Source of the DNA: Turbatrix aceti
Lineage: Eukaryota; Nematoda; Chromadorea; Rhabditida; Panagrolaimidae
Length of the DNA: 64,000 nt
Assembly: GCA_963969345.1 (NCBI GenBank)
Contig: OZ017766.1
Coordinates: 12,028,001 to 12,092,000 of the forward strand
Direction: 5' to 3'
The notes under the pieces were generated by a model. It did not search any database and was not told the DNA's origin. It was given only the letters and a program-made list of their open reading frames with translations. Numbering within the stretch: position 1 is the stretch's first letter; each line of letters begins with the position of its first letter. Shown here in pieces: positions 32,340 through 44,383 of this stretch. A program made the translations under genes and the position numbers.

Positions 32340-33382
32340 CTAAAAACCTCTTTGATTACTGGATATCGTTACTGTCTTAACGTAAACAATGTTTTTGGGC
32401 TTTAAAAACGGGCAGTGGGACATCCAATAATTTCGGTAGGGGCCTATCATGATAAGTGTTGTTCCACATTGAGCAATGGCGTTGTGATAAACAATGCAGT
32501 GCAATATATTTAAAAATAATCTAGCTTTCATTTGAAAATAGAAAATGATACATAAAACTATAAATGGAATAAAAATAAATATAAACTGAATAATGCCCTG
32601 AATCATGTTGTAGGTTAAAAGTATGTGAAGATTTTGCAATGCACTAGATTTATGTCCCAATTTCTTGAGCACTCGCAGACGTTTGAGAGAAAGCGTGCAG
32701 ATTACAACAATAACAGCATACATAATTGGACTAACTGCTACAGAGACAACTGTAACTCTTGCAAAAACGATCCGTTCTACGAGTATCAATGATGGTTCGC
32801 TGCTGTATTCTTTGTATTCTTGATAAGTCAAAAGAGTACGCTTGACATCAGCCTTTGTGATGTCGTACGAAAAAAAAGCTGCTCCTATGGCAAACATTAA
32901 AAGAAACAAAGTAAACAAAATACAAAAAACGTAAAACTTTTTGGATTGAACGAATTTTGAAAATCTACCGGTAACGATCTGAAATTACGGTATGATTTTT
33001 GGATTTATGTATAAATGAATGTACATACCAATGAATAACGATATAAAAAGCTGATTAATGATGCAATATACGCATTAAGAACTGAAAGGTAACCACCTTG
33101 GAATACAATGAGTGTCAATAAAGGTGAACCGTTTCTTAACAATCCAAGTAATAATCCACCATTAAAAGGAGGTACATAGTATGGCATCATGATGGCATAA
33201 TGCATGTGCAGAACAAAACACCAGAAATTCTGATACATAATTAGCCATTTATATTTGTCCATTTTGTGTTTTGTTTTAACAAAGCAAATTACGAGAATTG
33301 TATACAGAAAAAGTGTGACACAGGTCGAAATAATAGCTGTTATCTTAATGAAAGCTACAAGAGTAACGTCGGCGGTCAACAT
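32340..33382 (-). CDS. Nematode serpentine chemoreceptor (7TM)
   Basis: Two exons (33382-33029 and 32978-32340, phase 0) encode 330 aa with about seven hydrophobic segments. Features of the nematode Str-superfamily receptors (srh/sri/str-like) are visible: a short extracellular start, TM1 followed by KTKHKMDKYKW, a WCFVLHMHYAIMMPYYVPP loop with a PPF.GG motif, and a late GPYR.YWM motif after the last membrane segment. Such proteins act in ciliated sensory neurons. It shares exon layout and much sequence with the gene at 35203, so the two are tandem paralogues. The exact family is uncertain. Confidence 0.8.
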
Positions 33383-34963
33383 TTTTTTGTTTTATTATCA
33401 ATTTGAAGTTGTACACGTAAAGTGGTAAAAAGTTTTCAAATAGCTAAATCAAAAAGCGAAAAAGGTTTTACAGTGGAACACAGAAATAAATCACCTGTTT
33501 CTGCAATTTTGAACATATTAGTTTTTGCATATATATTAAATTAAGTAAGATTGATCACTTGACGAATTCTGTTTTTATGAACCTTTGGTTATGCAATGTG
33601 CTTACCATATTCAAAACTTGCCTGTTTTCTACGTTTGATAAAAGTTATACAAAATTCAGCGTCAGATGACGCTAACGCTAAATCAAACAAACGTTTGTCG
33701 AATTACACATAAAACGACTAAAACGTCATTGTACTAACTAAACCAAAAAAATAAAAACACACAGAACGAGCTACCAAAATGGACGTAACAACATTGATAG
33801 TGACATTAGGCTGCTGGGTTGGCTGGTCATCGGCATTGTGTACAATAGGCTCCTTTCCCTATTGAGTAGGACATTTGTGCTTTGGCATACGTGTAGATAC
33901 CCATCAGACGCAACTTTTAGCCAAAGGGATTGTTCATAAGTCTTCAGGTTTTTGTAATATGCATTTTTGCCAACTGTTACTAAAAAAATTGTGACATCGC
34001 TTAAAATTAATATTTTTTGTGAATTATGGCTCATTGCACAATTCAAGATGTACCTGATCAACATTGAAAATATCGTAATCAAAAGTTCAAAACTGATTGC
34101 TCAAGAGGCTATCAAAGTCAACACCCTATAAGCATGCACGCATGCGTTTTCAAGCGTCTATTGTCCAAAAATAAGGTGAAATCACATGCTGCACAATAGT
34201 AGTCATTGGTTTGGTAGGCATTTGTTTTTCATTTTTTAAATCGAAAAAATTCTAAGAAAACGTAAAAAAATTAATAATTAATCTCATCTTACATAAATTA
34301 GTAAGATTGCAAGTATGTTAAACTAAACATAAACGACACTCAATTTTTTGCAAAAATTCTTTGTATGGCACCTAAATGCACAAGTTTGCAATAAGATGCG
34401 CATGGAATAAGGACATGTGCATTTACGTTCCAAGGTGAGAGCAACCGCATCACAAAAAGGTGTGCCAAAAAGAAGCATAGTGTTCACCGAACGCCTGAGA
34501 TCACTGCGATTACCAACCGATACATCATGAATGTTGCCCAACTATGGCGCATCGCAATTGCAACGCATTTATGACAAACATCAAATTTTCTGTGTGCCAC
34601 TGAACGCGATCGCCATGTCTGTTTTTCATTAAACCTGTATGTTTGGCAAAACTTAGCCGGCTTCTATAGCATCTGCGACATACATGCGTCTATGTAAACG
34701 TATTTTGGTCGCAGAAATCGATGGTGTTCGTGGTTTTTGGCGCGCTTTTTCTACCTTTTCAATAATATTGTTCTTTCGGACTCAATTGGGCAGTCAAGTT
34801 TGAACTCAGGCCTGCCCGGATCGTTTTAGACTCTGGTGAAAACAAATTACAAGCTTAAAATATAAGTTAGAAAATGTGAACGTGTATTTTAAAAAAAATT
34901 TCAATAATGTTTTTTTCTGATCTTTTAGATGTTCCAATTGCAATTGGTTAGAATTTATAAAAC
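33383..34963. other. Intergenic, 1.6 kb
   Basis: AT-rich sequence between receptor paralogues. Open frames at 33771-34082 and 34323-34541 have no splice support or similarity. Nothing else is seen. Confidence 0.45.
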
Positions 34964-35068
34964 ACCGAGTTTTAACGACAACGTTTTTTTTGCATCTCCA
35001 ATGAGTATCAATTTAATTCGAAAGAAACCGATCAACTTCGAATAGACCTAAAAGAAGCCGTATCCTTC
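34964..35068 (+). pseudogene. Fragment of a CARM1 exon
   Basis: Sequence corresponds to about 37915-38005 in exon 2 of the CARM1 gene: shared CGACAACGTT, CAATGAGTATCAATT and GAAGCCGTATC in the same order and spacing, with a roughly 17-nt insertion. No other CARM1 exon lies nearby, and the reading frame is broken. It is a partial duplication about 2.9 kb upstream of the parent gene. Confidence 0.75.
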
Positions 35069-35202
35069 GAATTGTTTATTTCAGTTTTTTTACACAAACG
35101 ACTAACACAATTTGTACATTATGTAAATAGAAGTAGTTTTGACACACCATAATTAGAGTACAGTCTAGTATATGAGCATATACGAAGTTGGTAAAAAGCT
35201 TG

Positions 35203-36235
35203 TTAGTTGGACGATACTGTTACTGTATCAACATGCATGACATTCTTACAGTTAGAACATGGTAAAAATGACATCCAATATCTTCGATAGGGACCTATCA
35301 TAAGGATTGTTGTTCCACTCTGAGCAATGGCGTTGTAGTACACAATACAGTGCAACATGTTTATAAATATTCTGGCTTCAATGTGAAAGTAGAAAATCAA
35401 ACAGAGTATAAAAAATGGAATAAAAATAAATATGAATAGGATTATACCCTGAATGATGTTGTACGCAAGCAGAATCTGAAGATTCTGAACTGCACTTTTT
35501 TTATGTCTTAATTTTTTGAGCAATTGAAGACGATGAATCGAAGTGCGACAAACAACAATTATGATCGCATACATAACGCAACTTGCTACCATTGGAACAA
35601 TCGAAATTTGTTCAAACGTATTTGTGTGAACTATAGTTAACGAAGGCTCGTTGTTATAAACTTTGTACTCTGGGTAGCTTGAAATGTGTGTTCTTACTTC
35701 AGCTACTGTAGTAGTGTACAACATGCATACCAGTCCTACAGAAAACATACTACAGAGCACAGTATATATACCACAAACAATGTAAAAATATTTTGATTGC
35801 ACAAATTTTGCGAATTTATTCTGGACAATCTGCAAAAAAAGAAAGACTAAAAAATTCAGCGGTCCGAATAAATATACTTACCAGTGAGTAACGGTAGATA
35901 AAGCTTATCGTTGAACCAATGTACGCATTTAATACGGATAGATAACTGATTTGAAACACAATGAGTGTCCAAAAAGGTGATCCATTTTTAAGCCACCCAC
36001 GTAAAAATCCACCACTCAGCGGGGGAATGTAGTACGGCAACGTAAATGCATAGAACATATGAAGGACAAAACACCAGAAACTTTGATACAAGATAAACCA
36101 TTTGAAATTGTCCATTTTGTTTTTTGTCTTGATGAAACAAATGATAAGTACAGTGTATAAAAAGAGAGTGAGGATTGTGGAAACAACAGATATTGGCTTG
36201 ATAAAGGTTAACAGACGTTCATCGTCCGGTAACAT
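35203..36235 (-). CDS. Nematode serpentine chemoreceptor (7TM), paralogue
   Basis: Two exons (36235-35882 and 35829-35203, phase 0) encode 326 aa. Layout, intron position and motifs (KNKMDNFKW, WCFVLHMFYAFTLPYYIPP, SGG, GPYRRYWMS) match the receptor at 32340, and the difference is mostly in TM segments and loops. Both first exons are exactly 354 nt. The last segment (TVTVSSN) lacks the QRGF end of its paralogue. Function is inferred only from family type. Confidence 0.8.
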
Positions 36236-37572
36236 TTTCTCGTCTTTTCTTATAAATGTATACGAATGTGTTAGAAGAACAGAAATTTGCCTTTGGGCAA
36301 TTATTAAAAGAATTTTTCACCTGCAATTTTTCACTCGGAACCAATGTGCAGCAAAGTACGGTGTTTCAGCTTTTGTACTTGTAAAAGTGTTTATGATAAC
36401 ATACGTAACTAGCCATTCGTCGGATCACACGTATTACTCTGACGACGTCAGATTTACACGACAGTGGGGTTATGGTTCAGAAAGGATAATATCAATGTAT
36501 AGTTTAGAGAACATTGACTTTGTTTTTAGTCGAGGGACAGGTTTTTTCACCGGCTTGATTTATTAGATTTATTATTATAATTTATTACTTTATATATTTA
36601 CGTTACTACATCCTTATTTTAGCAGGTTTCCCTTAATTTAAGAAACCAACAAAAAATATTGTATAAATACTATGGTCACGCAGCACATATTCCGTCAAAA
36701 CGTGGTGTAAATTTATTGCATTTTTGCAACTTTTCTGATAGATTCATATTTTTGCAACAATTTTTTTTTGGCAAAAAAATAAAAAAAATTGGAAAAAAAT
36801 TGTTTTGCTTATTTTATGCATTGTTATAAAGTGTCGAAGCAAGCAAATTTAAAAAACCCTGTCACTTAGCAGAATGTTTTGTTATTTTTAATTAATCTGC
36901 TCCCACTCATTACCAATGGTTACCATCATTTTTTGTTTTTATTTGTACAAATCTGTACACTTGAAAATCGTTGTATAATTTTATGATTTGTTCTTCAAAG
37001 CTTCTTGTTTTCTTCGATCCACCTATACAGACACATGTACATAAAAAATCTTGCACTCCGACTTCATGATGCGCTATAGCGTATACGAACTTATTTTTTG
37101 CAAATGCGCTCGCGCATCGATGCTCCTTTTCTTCCTTCTTCCTGCGCGTTCTCTCGTACGCGCTTTTTTCTCCTAACACGCGCGACAGACAGACGCACAC
37201 AGACAAACACACATGCTGGCGTGTCTTGCTTGGCGCAGTGTCCAAGAAGGACAAAACACGTCGACTCGTCGCTATAATTTTTTTTCCTTTTCTTCGTTTT
37301 TTTTTCTTTTAAAATCAAAGCGGATGTAAAGTTTTATTTTTTTTGTGTTTTGACTTTTTTTTTATGAGATTGAGGCTGGCTATCGAGCCTTTTGGCTGTC
37401 GGCCAACTTTTCTTCAGTAAGGCGTTTTTTTTTATTTTTGCTTTTGTCGAGAGACATGTCAAACGACCGGCGGTCGTAATCGTTGTTTTTTGCGCGTAAT
37501 TGGATGTCTACGAACGGAAAACCACTCAGGTTGTCAAGTTTTATTGATTTTTAGGTCAACTCAGGCAGCATC
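36236..37572. other. Intergenic, divergent promoter region
   Basis: Lies between the divergent receptor (minus) and CARM1 (plus). AT-rich to 36900, then T/C-rich. A TTTTTAG site at 37548-37554 about 18 bp before the CARM1 ATG could be a 5' UTR or spliced-leader acceptor. No gene seen. Confidence 0.45.
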
Positions 37573-40123
37573 ATGGCCGAGGCTTTCACACGACCTTCGT
37601 TTGGCCGGGTTATATACTCGGAGCTTTCGTCGACTGATGGCGGGATTCAATACGCTCCTCCTGCTGCTTCTGGAGCATCAACAAAAACGGAGACTTATGA
37701 TGTATACATCTCTAGCGACGACAAAGTTGTCAAGCTGGAAAGTGAGTTTTCTAATAAAGGATCAGGTTTTTTATGTGTTTTTTTAAACATTTGGTCTTTG
37801 AAACTGATTACTGGCCTAAATTAATTTTTTTTTGATTGTTTTACTCAATTTTTATTTTATTTTAGACACTGAAAGAAGTTTGGTGATCACGTTCCCCGTG
37901 CTGGACTACAGAATCACCCCGGTTACGGCGACAACGTTCATTTTCTTCGCTTTCAATGAGTATCAATTCCGAGAGAACCGAAAGGAAGCCGTATCATTTG
38001 GAATCACTTTTGAGACCCCCGAGACGGCGTCAACGTTCGGGTCTGCATTCCGGCTGGCGGTTTCACTCAACACGAAGGCTCCGGTAAAGACGATCGGCCA
38101 GGACTCGGAGTTTGCTTCAAGGACCGAGGAAAATTCAGCCTCTCAGTACTTCATGTTTTACTCTCTTCTCTCGCAGCAGCAAAACATGATGCAGGATTTT
38201 GTCAGAACAAGCACGTATCAGAAAGCCATGCATGGGAATCCAACGGATTTTAAGGACAAGGTTGTCATGGATGTTGGCGCTGGAAGTGGCATTCTGTCAT
38301 TTTTCGCCCTCCAGGCAGGCGCTAAGAAGGTTTACGCTGTCGAAGCTAGTCAGATGGCTGCTTACTGTGCTGTGAGTCTTTATACATTTATGCCGGGTTA
38401 TTCATGGCATTTTTCAGGAGCTTGTGCGCACGAACAACATGTCTGACAGAATTGTTGTTCTCCCAGGCAAGGTTGAGGAGGTCGACATACCCGAACCCGT
38501 CGATGTGATCATTTCCGAACCAATGGGCTACATGCTGGTCAACGAACGTATGTTAGAGTCCTACATGTTTGCCAGAAAGTTCCTTAGACCCAATGGTATG
38601 TTTTTCTTGTGCTTTCGAAGTTTTGTGTTTTCTTGTCAAATTTATTTGGACGGTTTTTGGGTGTTCAGTCGTTAAAATCATACATTTTAGGCCGAATGTT
38701 TCCCACGACCGGTGACCTGTATTTTGGACTCTTCAACGACGACGCTTTGTTCATGGAATCTTCCCAGAAGTGTTCATTTTGGATGTCCCAGAATTTCCTA
38801 GGCATCGATCTTTCTTCCCTGAAAGGCGCGGCCTACCAGGAAGTATTCAAGCAGCCTGTCGTCGACTCTTGGCACCCCCAAATCCTGATCTCTGATCTTG
38901 GTACGTGGTCGATAAACTTTGAAAAAGATCCCATCGAGCGGCTGCACAAAATCAACTTTGAAAAGGTGCTCATCGTCAAGAGAACGTCTTTTTGCCATGG
39001 ACTCGCCACGTGGTTTGACGTGTCGTTCCTTGGGTCGGAGTAAGTTTTTTTTTAATGAAAACAAGTGCTTTTTGACCTCAAAATTATCTAAAAACAAGTA
39101 TATCGATTTTTGTCCAAAAACTATACATTTTTGTTGTTCTTGTACATTTTTACGGAACTTTTTGCCTTTAGCCACGTGACGTATCTTTCGACTGCACCAT
39201 CGGCCCCGCTTACTCACTGGTATCAAGTCCGGTTACCCCTGATGAACCCAGTTCTCGTCAACGTCGGCGAATCTGTTCACATTGCCGTCGAAATGATTGC
39301 TAACGAACGGCAGTCGTACGACATCACATTCACGTTCACTGCAAATGGCGTGAGTCAGACGGGTGAATACGATCTCAAGAATCCCCTCTTCCGGTATAAC
39401 TGTGCTCCATCGCAGCCACCCGCCGGTCTGGCCAACGATTCGGCATCTCATCAACTCAATGCTGGCATTTTTCAAGTGGATGCTGACGGAAATCCCGTTA
39501 CCTATGACCAGTCAGGTTAGTTTTGATTGAAATTTGATAAACGAGGGAAAAATCGATGAACAGGTTTTGAAGCGAAAATCAAGCCTGAACGTTTATTTCG
39601 GTTATGGCATTTTGCCTTCAGTTTTAATTAATCAATTTTTTGTTACTGTTAAGCTATCGTAATATTGGGTAACGATACTTTTCCCTTTTTACTGTGTTTT
39701 TTTCAGAGGAACAGAACGTTCTCTCCGTGATTAACGGTATTTTATATTTTTTGTCGACTGTTTACCACATTTTGTATGGGCCGTCGTTGTGAGTGTATGA
39801 AAACTACATAACTCGCTTCGGTTTTGTTTTGTCACGGCACAAACTAATTTAGAATGCTTTGTTTCTTTTCAAAAGGATGTTTGATTGCTTTGCAAATAAC
39901 AGTTGTGCAAAAATACGATTTTTTAGGTAACTACGTGTTTCTGGATGCCAACGCTGCAGCCTTCCAACCAGGTGTGCCAGGTACGACTGTCATTAACGGT
40001 CTCGCGACAGCTCAGCCTGCAATCGCACAAGGCGTTTACAACGGAATTGCTTCAAGCCCCGCAGCTGCAGCTCTCGCCGCGGGTCACGTTTACTCTCCGC
40101 ACTCCCCCTATCTCAGCAGCTAG
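37573..40123 (+). CDS. Histone-arginine methyltransferase CARM1/PRMT4
   Basis: Seven exons (37573-37741, 37866-38371, 38418-38595, 38691-39039, 39172-39515, 39707-39736 and 39927-40123) encode 590 aa, close to human CARM1 (608). An N-terminal PH-like part precedes the SAM-binding core: [35 protein letters not shown] and VYAVEAS. The double-E loop is [21 protein letters not shown] loop is present as LTHWYQ. The C-terminal tail is Pro/Ala-rich. The enzyme makes asymmetric dimethylarginine on histone H3 and RNA-binding proteins in the nucleus. [13 protein letters not shown] is specific to the CARM1 type among PRMTs. Exon 6 is only 30 nt. Confidence 0.95.
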
Positions 40124-40609
40124 CGGATGCAAGCCCAACAAACAATCAGAAGAAAGAGATTGGCATCGTTGTTCTCCTGTACCTCTCCCTACCATTATAC
40201 CTACTTTTTTCCTACCAATGGTTCCTGACTTTTTACATGTGTTTTTTTTTCCGTTTTTATTTGTTGGCTCTTTTTTTAACGTCCCTATCCATCCCGTTTC
40301 CCTTTCCCTACTTTGATCCTTGTTTTTTGTTGCTGCGTTGGACGTATGTATATCCGTTATAAGTATTGTATACGATCCATTTTTTTTCGTATACCTCTGA
40401 CATGAATTTTGATTTTTTTTTATGCTCAGACTGGAATATACAAACTGATCCACGTAAAAAAAGTCTGAAGATCTCGACGCGAAAATCAATCAAGGTTGGA
40501 AGCCGGTTACAATTAAAATTGTAATATTTTTTTTAATTCGAAAAACTCGCACAAAAATAATTGTTTTTAGGGTGGATTGAAAGTTGATTGCGTTCGGTCG
40601 GCATCAATA
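40124..40609. other. Intergenic
   Basis: 3' flank of CARM1, T-rich. A TTTTTAG acceptor-like site at 40564-40570 may serve the next gene's 5' UTR. Nothing else is seen. Confidence 0.4.
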
Positions 40610-41294
40610 ATGACGGGATCGGTTGGATTGCTACTGTCTAGTGGAGGTGGGACCACCACCACTGCTACTGCTACGACGACTGCTGCGAAGACTTCTGCCA
40701 GCTCAGAGTTCTTTTTCTACTACTTTGCGTACGGTAGCAATCTTCTCACCGAGCGCATCCATGTTCAGGTTGGTCGAAAACGTTTTTATACACTTAGCAA
40801 AAAAATCTGCAAATTTGTAGGTCAAAGGCGCACAATTTGAATCAACAGGTTACCTTGGTAACTTTGAACTATCGTTTTTTGACTATGGTAGTCGCTGGAA
40901 GGGTGCTCCGGCTTCGATCGAGCAGAAAAATGGCTCTCACGTCTGGGGATGTGTATGGCGGGTTCCTGAATCCTTTGCCGCTGAACTGGACAGGCAGGAA
41001 TCCGGATATCATCGCCTTGACATCGACGTCTTCATGCCTGGTTCCATGCGATCCGTCACCTGCCGAACGTATCAACTTTCCAACCCACACCGCCAACGCC
41101 AGGCCCCTTCACCCCACTACAAGCACGTCATCGTAAGCGGTGCCATCGAGAACAACCTTCCGAACGAGTACGTTGATTGGCTCAAGGCGATCCCCGACAA
41201 CGGGTACCGTGGATCTGTGGACCTTGACCTTCACGTGCTGAAGGAACTCAATGAACGGGCCTTTCGCGAAGAGCATGGCGGTGAAGGAGCTTGA
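40610..41294 (+). CDS. Gamma-glutamylcyclotransferase
   Basis: Two exons (40610-40768 and 40821-41294, phase 0) give 210 aa. After a Thr/Ala-rich leader comes YFAYGSNLL, the family's substrate loop, then VWGCVWRVP and ELDRQESGYHRLDI, whose Glu is the expected catalytic residue. A C-terminal NEYVDWLKAI helix is typical of GGCT. The enzyme converts gamma-glutamyl amino acids to 5-oxoproline in the cytosolic glutathione cycle. The Thr-rich leader is unusual and may not be translated from this ATG. Confidence 0.88.
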
Positions 41295-42143
41295 TGGAAT
41301 CAATTTCTTTGATTTCTGGTAATCTATGATAGCCACTTTTGCTGGTTTTTCTTATCGTGCAAGTTTGTAGATAGAAAAAAAAATAAAATGCTGTTCGCGA
41401 TTGCATCGATGGTACCTTCTGCCTTGTTCTTTTGTGGAACAAAAAGGGAGGGGAATAAATCTTTGTAGGGCCGCATTTTTTATGCACATTTTTTTATTAC
41501 TACGTGCCGCGCATCGATTAATACAAATGTACGCACATGATAAGAAGGAACGTTGTTGTGCCTACAATAAAGGAATTCAGTGACTGGATGGCGGCCCGTG
41601 ATCCGGGCAGTTAGTTTTTTGAAGCAATCTTTGTGGCTCACTTACACATCTGGAAGTGGAAAAAATTACATTTGAGAGTGTCAATTGTAATGCAATTTTG
41701 TAGGAATGCTTTCATGCCTACGTTGGACGTTGGATATTATGCATAAAATTGGTTGGGGTTATAAAGTCGTTTTTACTGTTGCTCGTGTCCAAGAGTATGG
41801 CTTTGAAAAAATGTTGTAATTAAGGCCGCAAAAATGTTTTCAGAACGATCCATCTGTCTGATAGGCGTCCAGACACCTATCTAAAAGTATGTGTTCTGTT
41901 TTGATTCTCCATAAAGAAAACAAAAAATATAAAAAAAACAATCTCGCGGCGTGCCTGTGTTATCCCTTGGATGTGCGTAATTGCCCTGGTTGCTCTGATG
42001 GGCAAAGCCAGACAAACTTTGCTTGCACGCTTCTGTCCAATGTGGTCGGTCATTCTTGCTCTCTGTCTCACACAAATTTCCTTTGGTTAATTTTTTTCTA
42101 GTTACAGTTCTTAATTTAAAATTTAAAAAAAATTTCAGAAAAG
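41295..42143. other. Intergenic
   Basis: Contains AATAAA near 41454 and 41567, probable 3' ends of the cyclotransferase gene. An AATTTCAG acceptor lies directly before the next ATG (42131-42138) and is a possible trans-splice site. Confidence 0.4.
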
Positions 42144-42969
42144 ATGAACGAGTATAATCCAAAGCAACGTTGTGAACTTCGCTCCAAGTATTGGCGTAAA
42201 TCCGGGAGCCTTCTTTCCATCATCGAGAGCTTTTCCATTGTTCTGGGATTCTTCCCCCTCTTCTGCACATGCATTACCGTGCTCGCGCACATTGGACCCG
42301 TTGATGGCCAGGTGGTGTACTACATCTGTGAGCAGACAAACAACGTTCTGTTTTTCCAAGGTGTACGTTACGGGACAAAAGTTAATTACCTCAATTTAAA
42401 TCGCAAATTTGCAGCGTTTCACCGACTTTGAAAACATCCCGGACCTCATGTACAACATGACGGCACTCAACAGCATCCACGAACGATACTACACCTACAT
42501 CACCCCAGAATACGTATTTGCAGCGCTGTTTACCTTTCTCGTGTTCATTGTAATGACGACAAACTACATTCGTGTCCGGTACTACTACCTCTTCAACAGC
42601 AAGCTCTACGCCCTTAACACCATCATTTTAAACTACTTTCTCGGTGTTTCCATATTTTTTCTAGTGACTCATGTCTGCGCTCAGGCGTCGTATTCCTGGC
42701 GGCCCGATCACTTCCCAGCCCAAAAAACGCCTGTTCGAATGCTCGGATGGTTGCTTCTGCTTTTTGTGTATATGGCCCTGCTGCTGAAGGAGTACCACAA
42801 GCGGTCGACTGATTTTGTGCTTGCAGCATACGGACCTGTCGACGAGACTCGGGAGTACATCAAAATCGCCATCAAACGGAAGGGTAAAAAATTTGAGGAA
42901 GATTTTTTCGACGGATATCGCCACATGTCCATCGACAAGAAAGCCCCCAACTTTGTTGATTTTACCTAA
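42144..42969 (+). CDS. Multi-pass membrane protein, unknown
   Basis: Two exons (42144-42362 and 42415-42969, phase 0; donor GTACGT) give 257 aa. Four hydrophobic segments are visible: about residues 22-48, 102-126, 143-166 and 188-208. The first luminal or extracellular loop is long and the C-terminal cytosolic tail is basic and acidic (RKGKKFEEDFFDGY). Topology is reminiscent of FRAG1/DRAM/Sfk1 or TMEM proteins, but I see no diagnostic motif. An AATTTCAG acceptor 5 bp before the ATG suggests spliced-leader trans-splicing. Confidence 0.7.
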
Positions 42970-43468
42970 GTGGTGAGGCCTTAATTGGGCAAGTAAATGA
43001 TCATTCTGTAGTATAAAAAGGTATCGGTCGTTCACTCGATTTTTTTGAAGGCATCGGAAAAATATTGTTAAAAATGAAATAAGAAGAACAAAAACTGAAT
43101 TCACTCCTTTTTTTTTAATTTTCAGCCAGAATTAATGTTCTTCATTTGAAAACTGTTTTCCCGATAAATTCTGTTTAAGAAAAATTCTACAAAAAAATCG
43201 AGTGAAAAACCAAGTAGTTGACCTTGTTTGCATTTGTGGCACGTTGTCTAAAATTCCCAACGTTTAGGTAAATTACCTCACGTTAATTTGAACGACCTAT
43301 CCCACCGTTTCTATCATATTTGTGTAACTTATTTATACATCATACGGCGTTTATAAGTATCACGATATCAACAGCCTTCCAAAAACCCCAATTTTTTTTC
43401 GTAACATAAATAAAAAAAGTAAATAAGCAAAAATTTGAAAACAAAAAAACGCGCAAGAAATATGGCAG
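42970..43468. other. Intergenic between convergent genes
   Basis: AT-rich, holding the 3' ends of the membrane-protein gene and the TBCC gene. No gene or repeat is seen. Confidence 0.45.
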
Positions 43469-44020
43469 TCAGCAGTTAAAAAAATCCGGTGAAGCATTTG
43501 GATCGTATAAAACCGTAAACACCGCTCTGGGATTAAAAGGATGATCCGAGCTGACAAACTTCAAATAATGCTTATCCTCAAGTTGCCTGGCAGCCCGGGA
43601 ATTGGTAGGAGAATGAAAAACGTACGGAGCAAGTCTGATGTTAGCAGAAGACTCGGCAAAGATGCAGCCTTCAACAAAGTTGTACAATTGCAAGTCTTCA
43701 CAGTCACGGATTCGAATTTGTTGGGCTGAGACTGCAATGACGGAATGCTTGATGCCGATGAGGAAAACTTCGTGCTTGACTGGGGGGATAAAAATCACCT
43801 TGGACGATTGATTCTTGACGGTTAGAGTGCCGCTGTCAGTGGATGGGAAGATGATTATGTGCTTGGCGGAGTCCTAAATAATATAAAAGCGCATAGACCA
43901 GAAAAAAAATACAAAACATACATCGTCGGCTGCATTCTGAAACTTTCGATCACGTAGTAGGCTTATCATTGACTCGTCGACGTCCAGAGTTGATAATTCA
44001 GACAGCAAAGAATCGGCCAT
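43469..44020 (-). CDS. TBCC-domain protein (tubulin cofactor C-like), short
   Basis: Two exons (44020-43922 and 43873-43469, phase 0) give 167 aa. The second exon has the beta-helix pattern of a C-CAP/TBCC domain with SAQQIRIRDCEDLQLYNFV, where the Gln-x-Arg is the place of the GTPase-activating arginine, followed by EGCIFAESSANIRLAPYVF. TBCC-type proteins stimulate GTP hydrolysis by tubulin or ARL GTPases. The usual N-terminal spectrin-like region is nearly absent, so this is about half the length of vertebrate TBCC. An additional 5' exon cannot be excluded. Confidence 0.7.
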
Positions 44021-44383
44021 GGCTGCAAGCGAAAAAAAAAATCCAAGGATAAAAACAAGGCTCGCAAGATTAATAAATCGTAAAAAAAGCAAAACACGCA
44101 TAAAGTAGGTAGTCACAGGAGTACAGATATCGTATATCAGCTTAGTAACCAAAGTAACCAGAAAGCGTATTTGTTGTTTTGGCGACAATCGATCACGGCA
44201 CGACGGCACGACGAGTCTCCAAGCGCGCTTTTCTTTTCAAGCAGGGAACAGTACAACGCACCTAACGTTCTCTCTTTTCCCATTGTTTTGTGGTGCTTTT
44301 GTTCGTGTGCAGCTGTGTTTTCTTTTCTCCGTGTTTGGCTTCTTCTAGTTTTCCGGGTTCGAATCACCATATCGTACTTCGTC
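44021..44383. promoter_or_regulatory. Shared divergent promoter, TBCC gene and RdRP
   Basis: Only 363 bp separate the two divergent start codons. A CTTCTAG site at 44343-44349, 35 bp before the RdRP ATG, could be a trans-splice or 5' UTR acceptor. No TATA box is obvious. Confidence 0.4.

Noticed and set aside
44353..44368. GGTTCGAATC resembling a tRNA T-loop
   Set aside because: No acceptor stem, D-arm or anticodon arm can be built around it.
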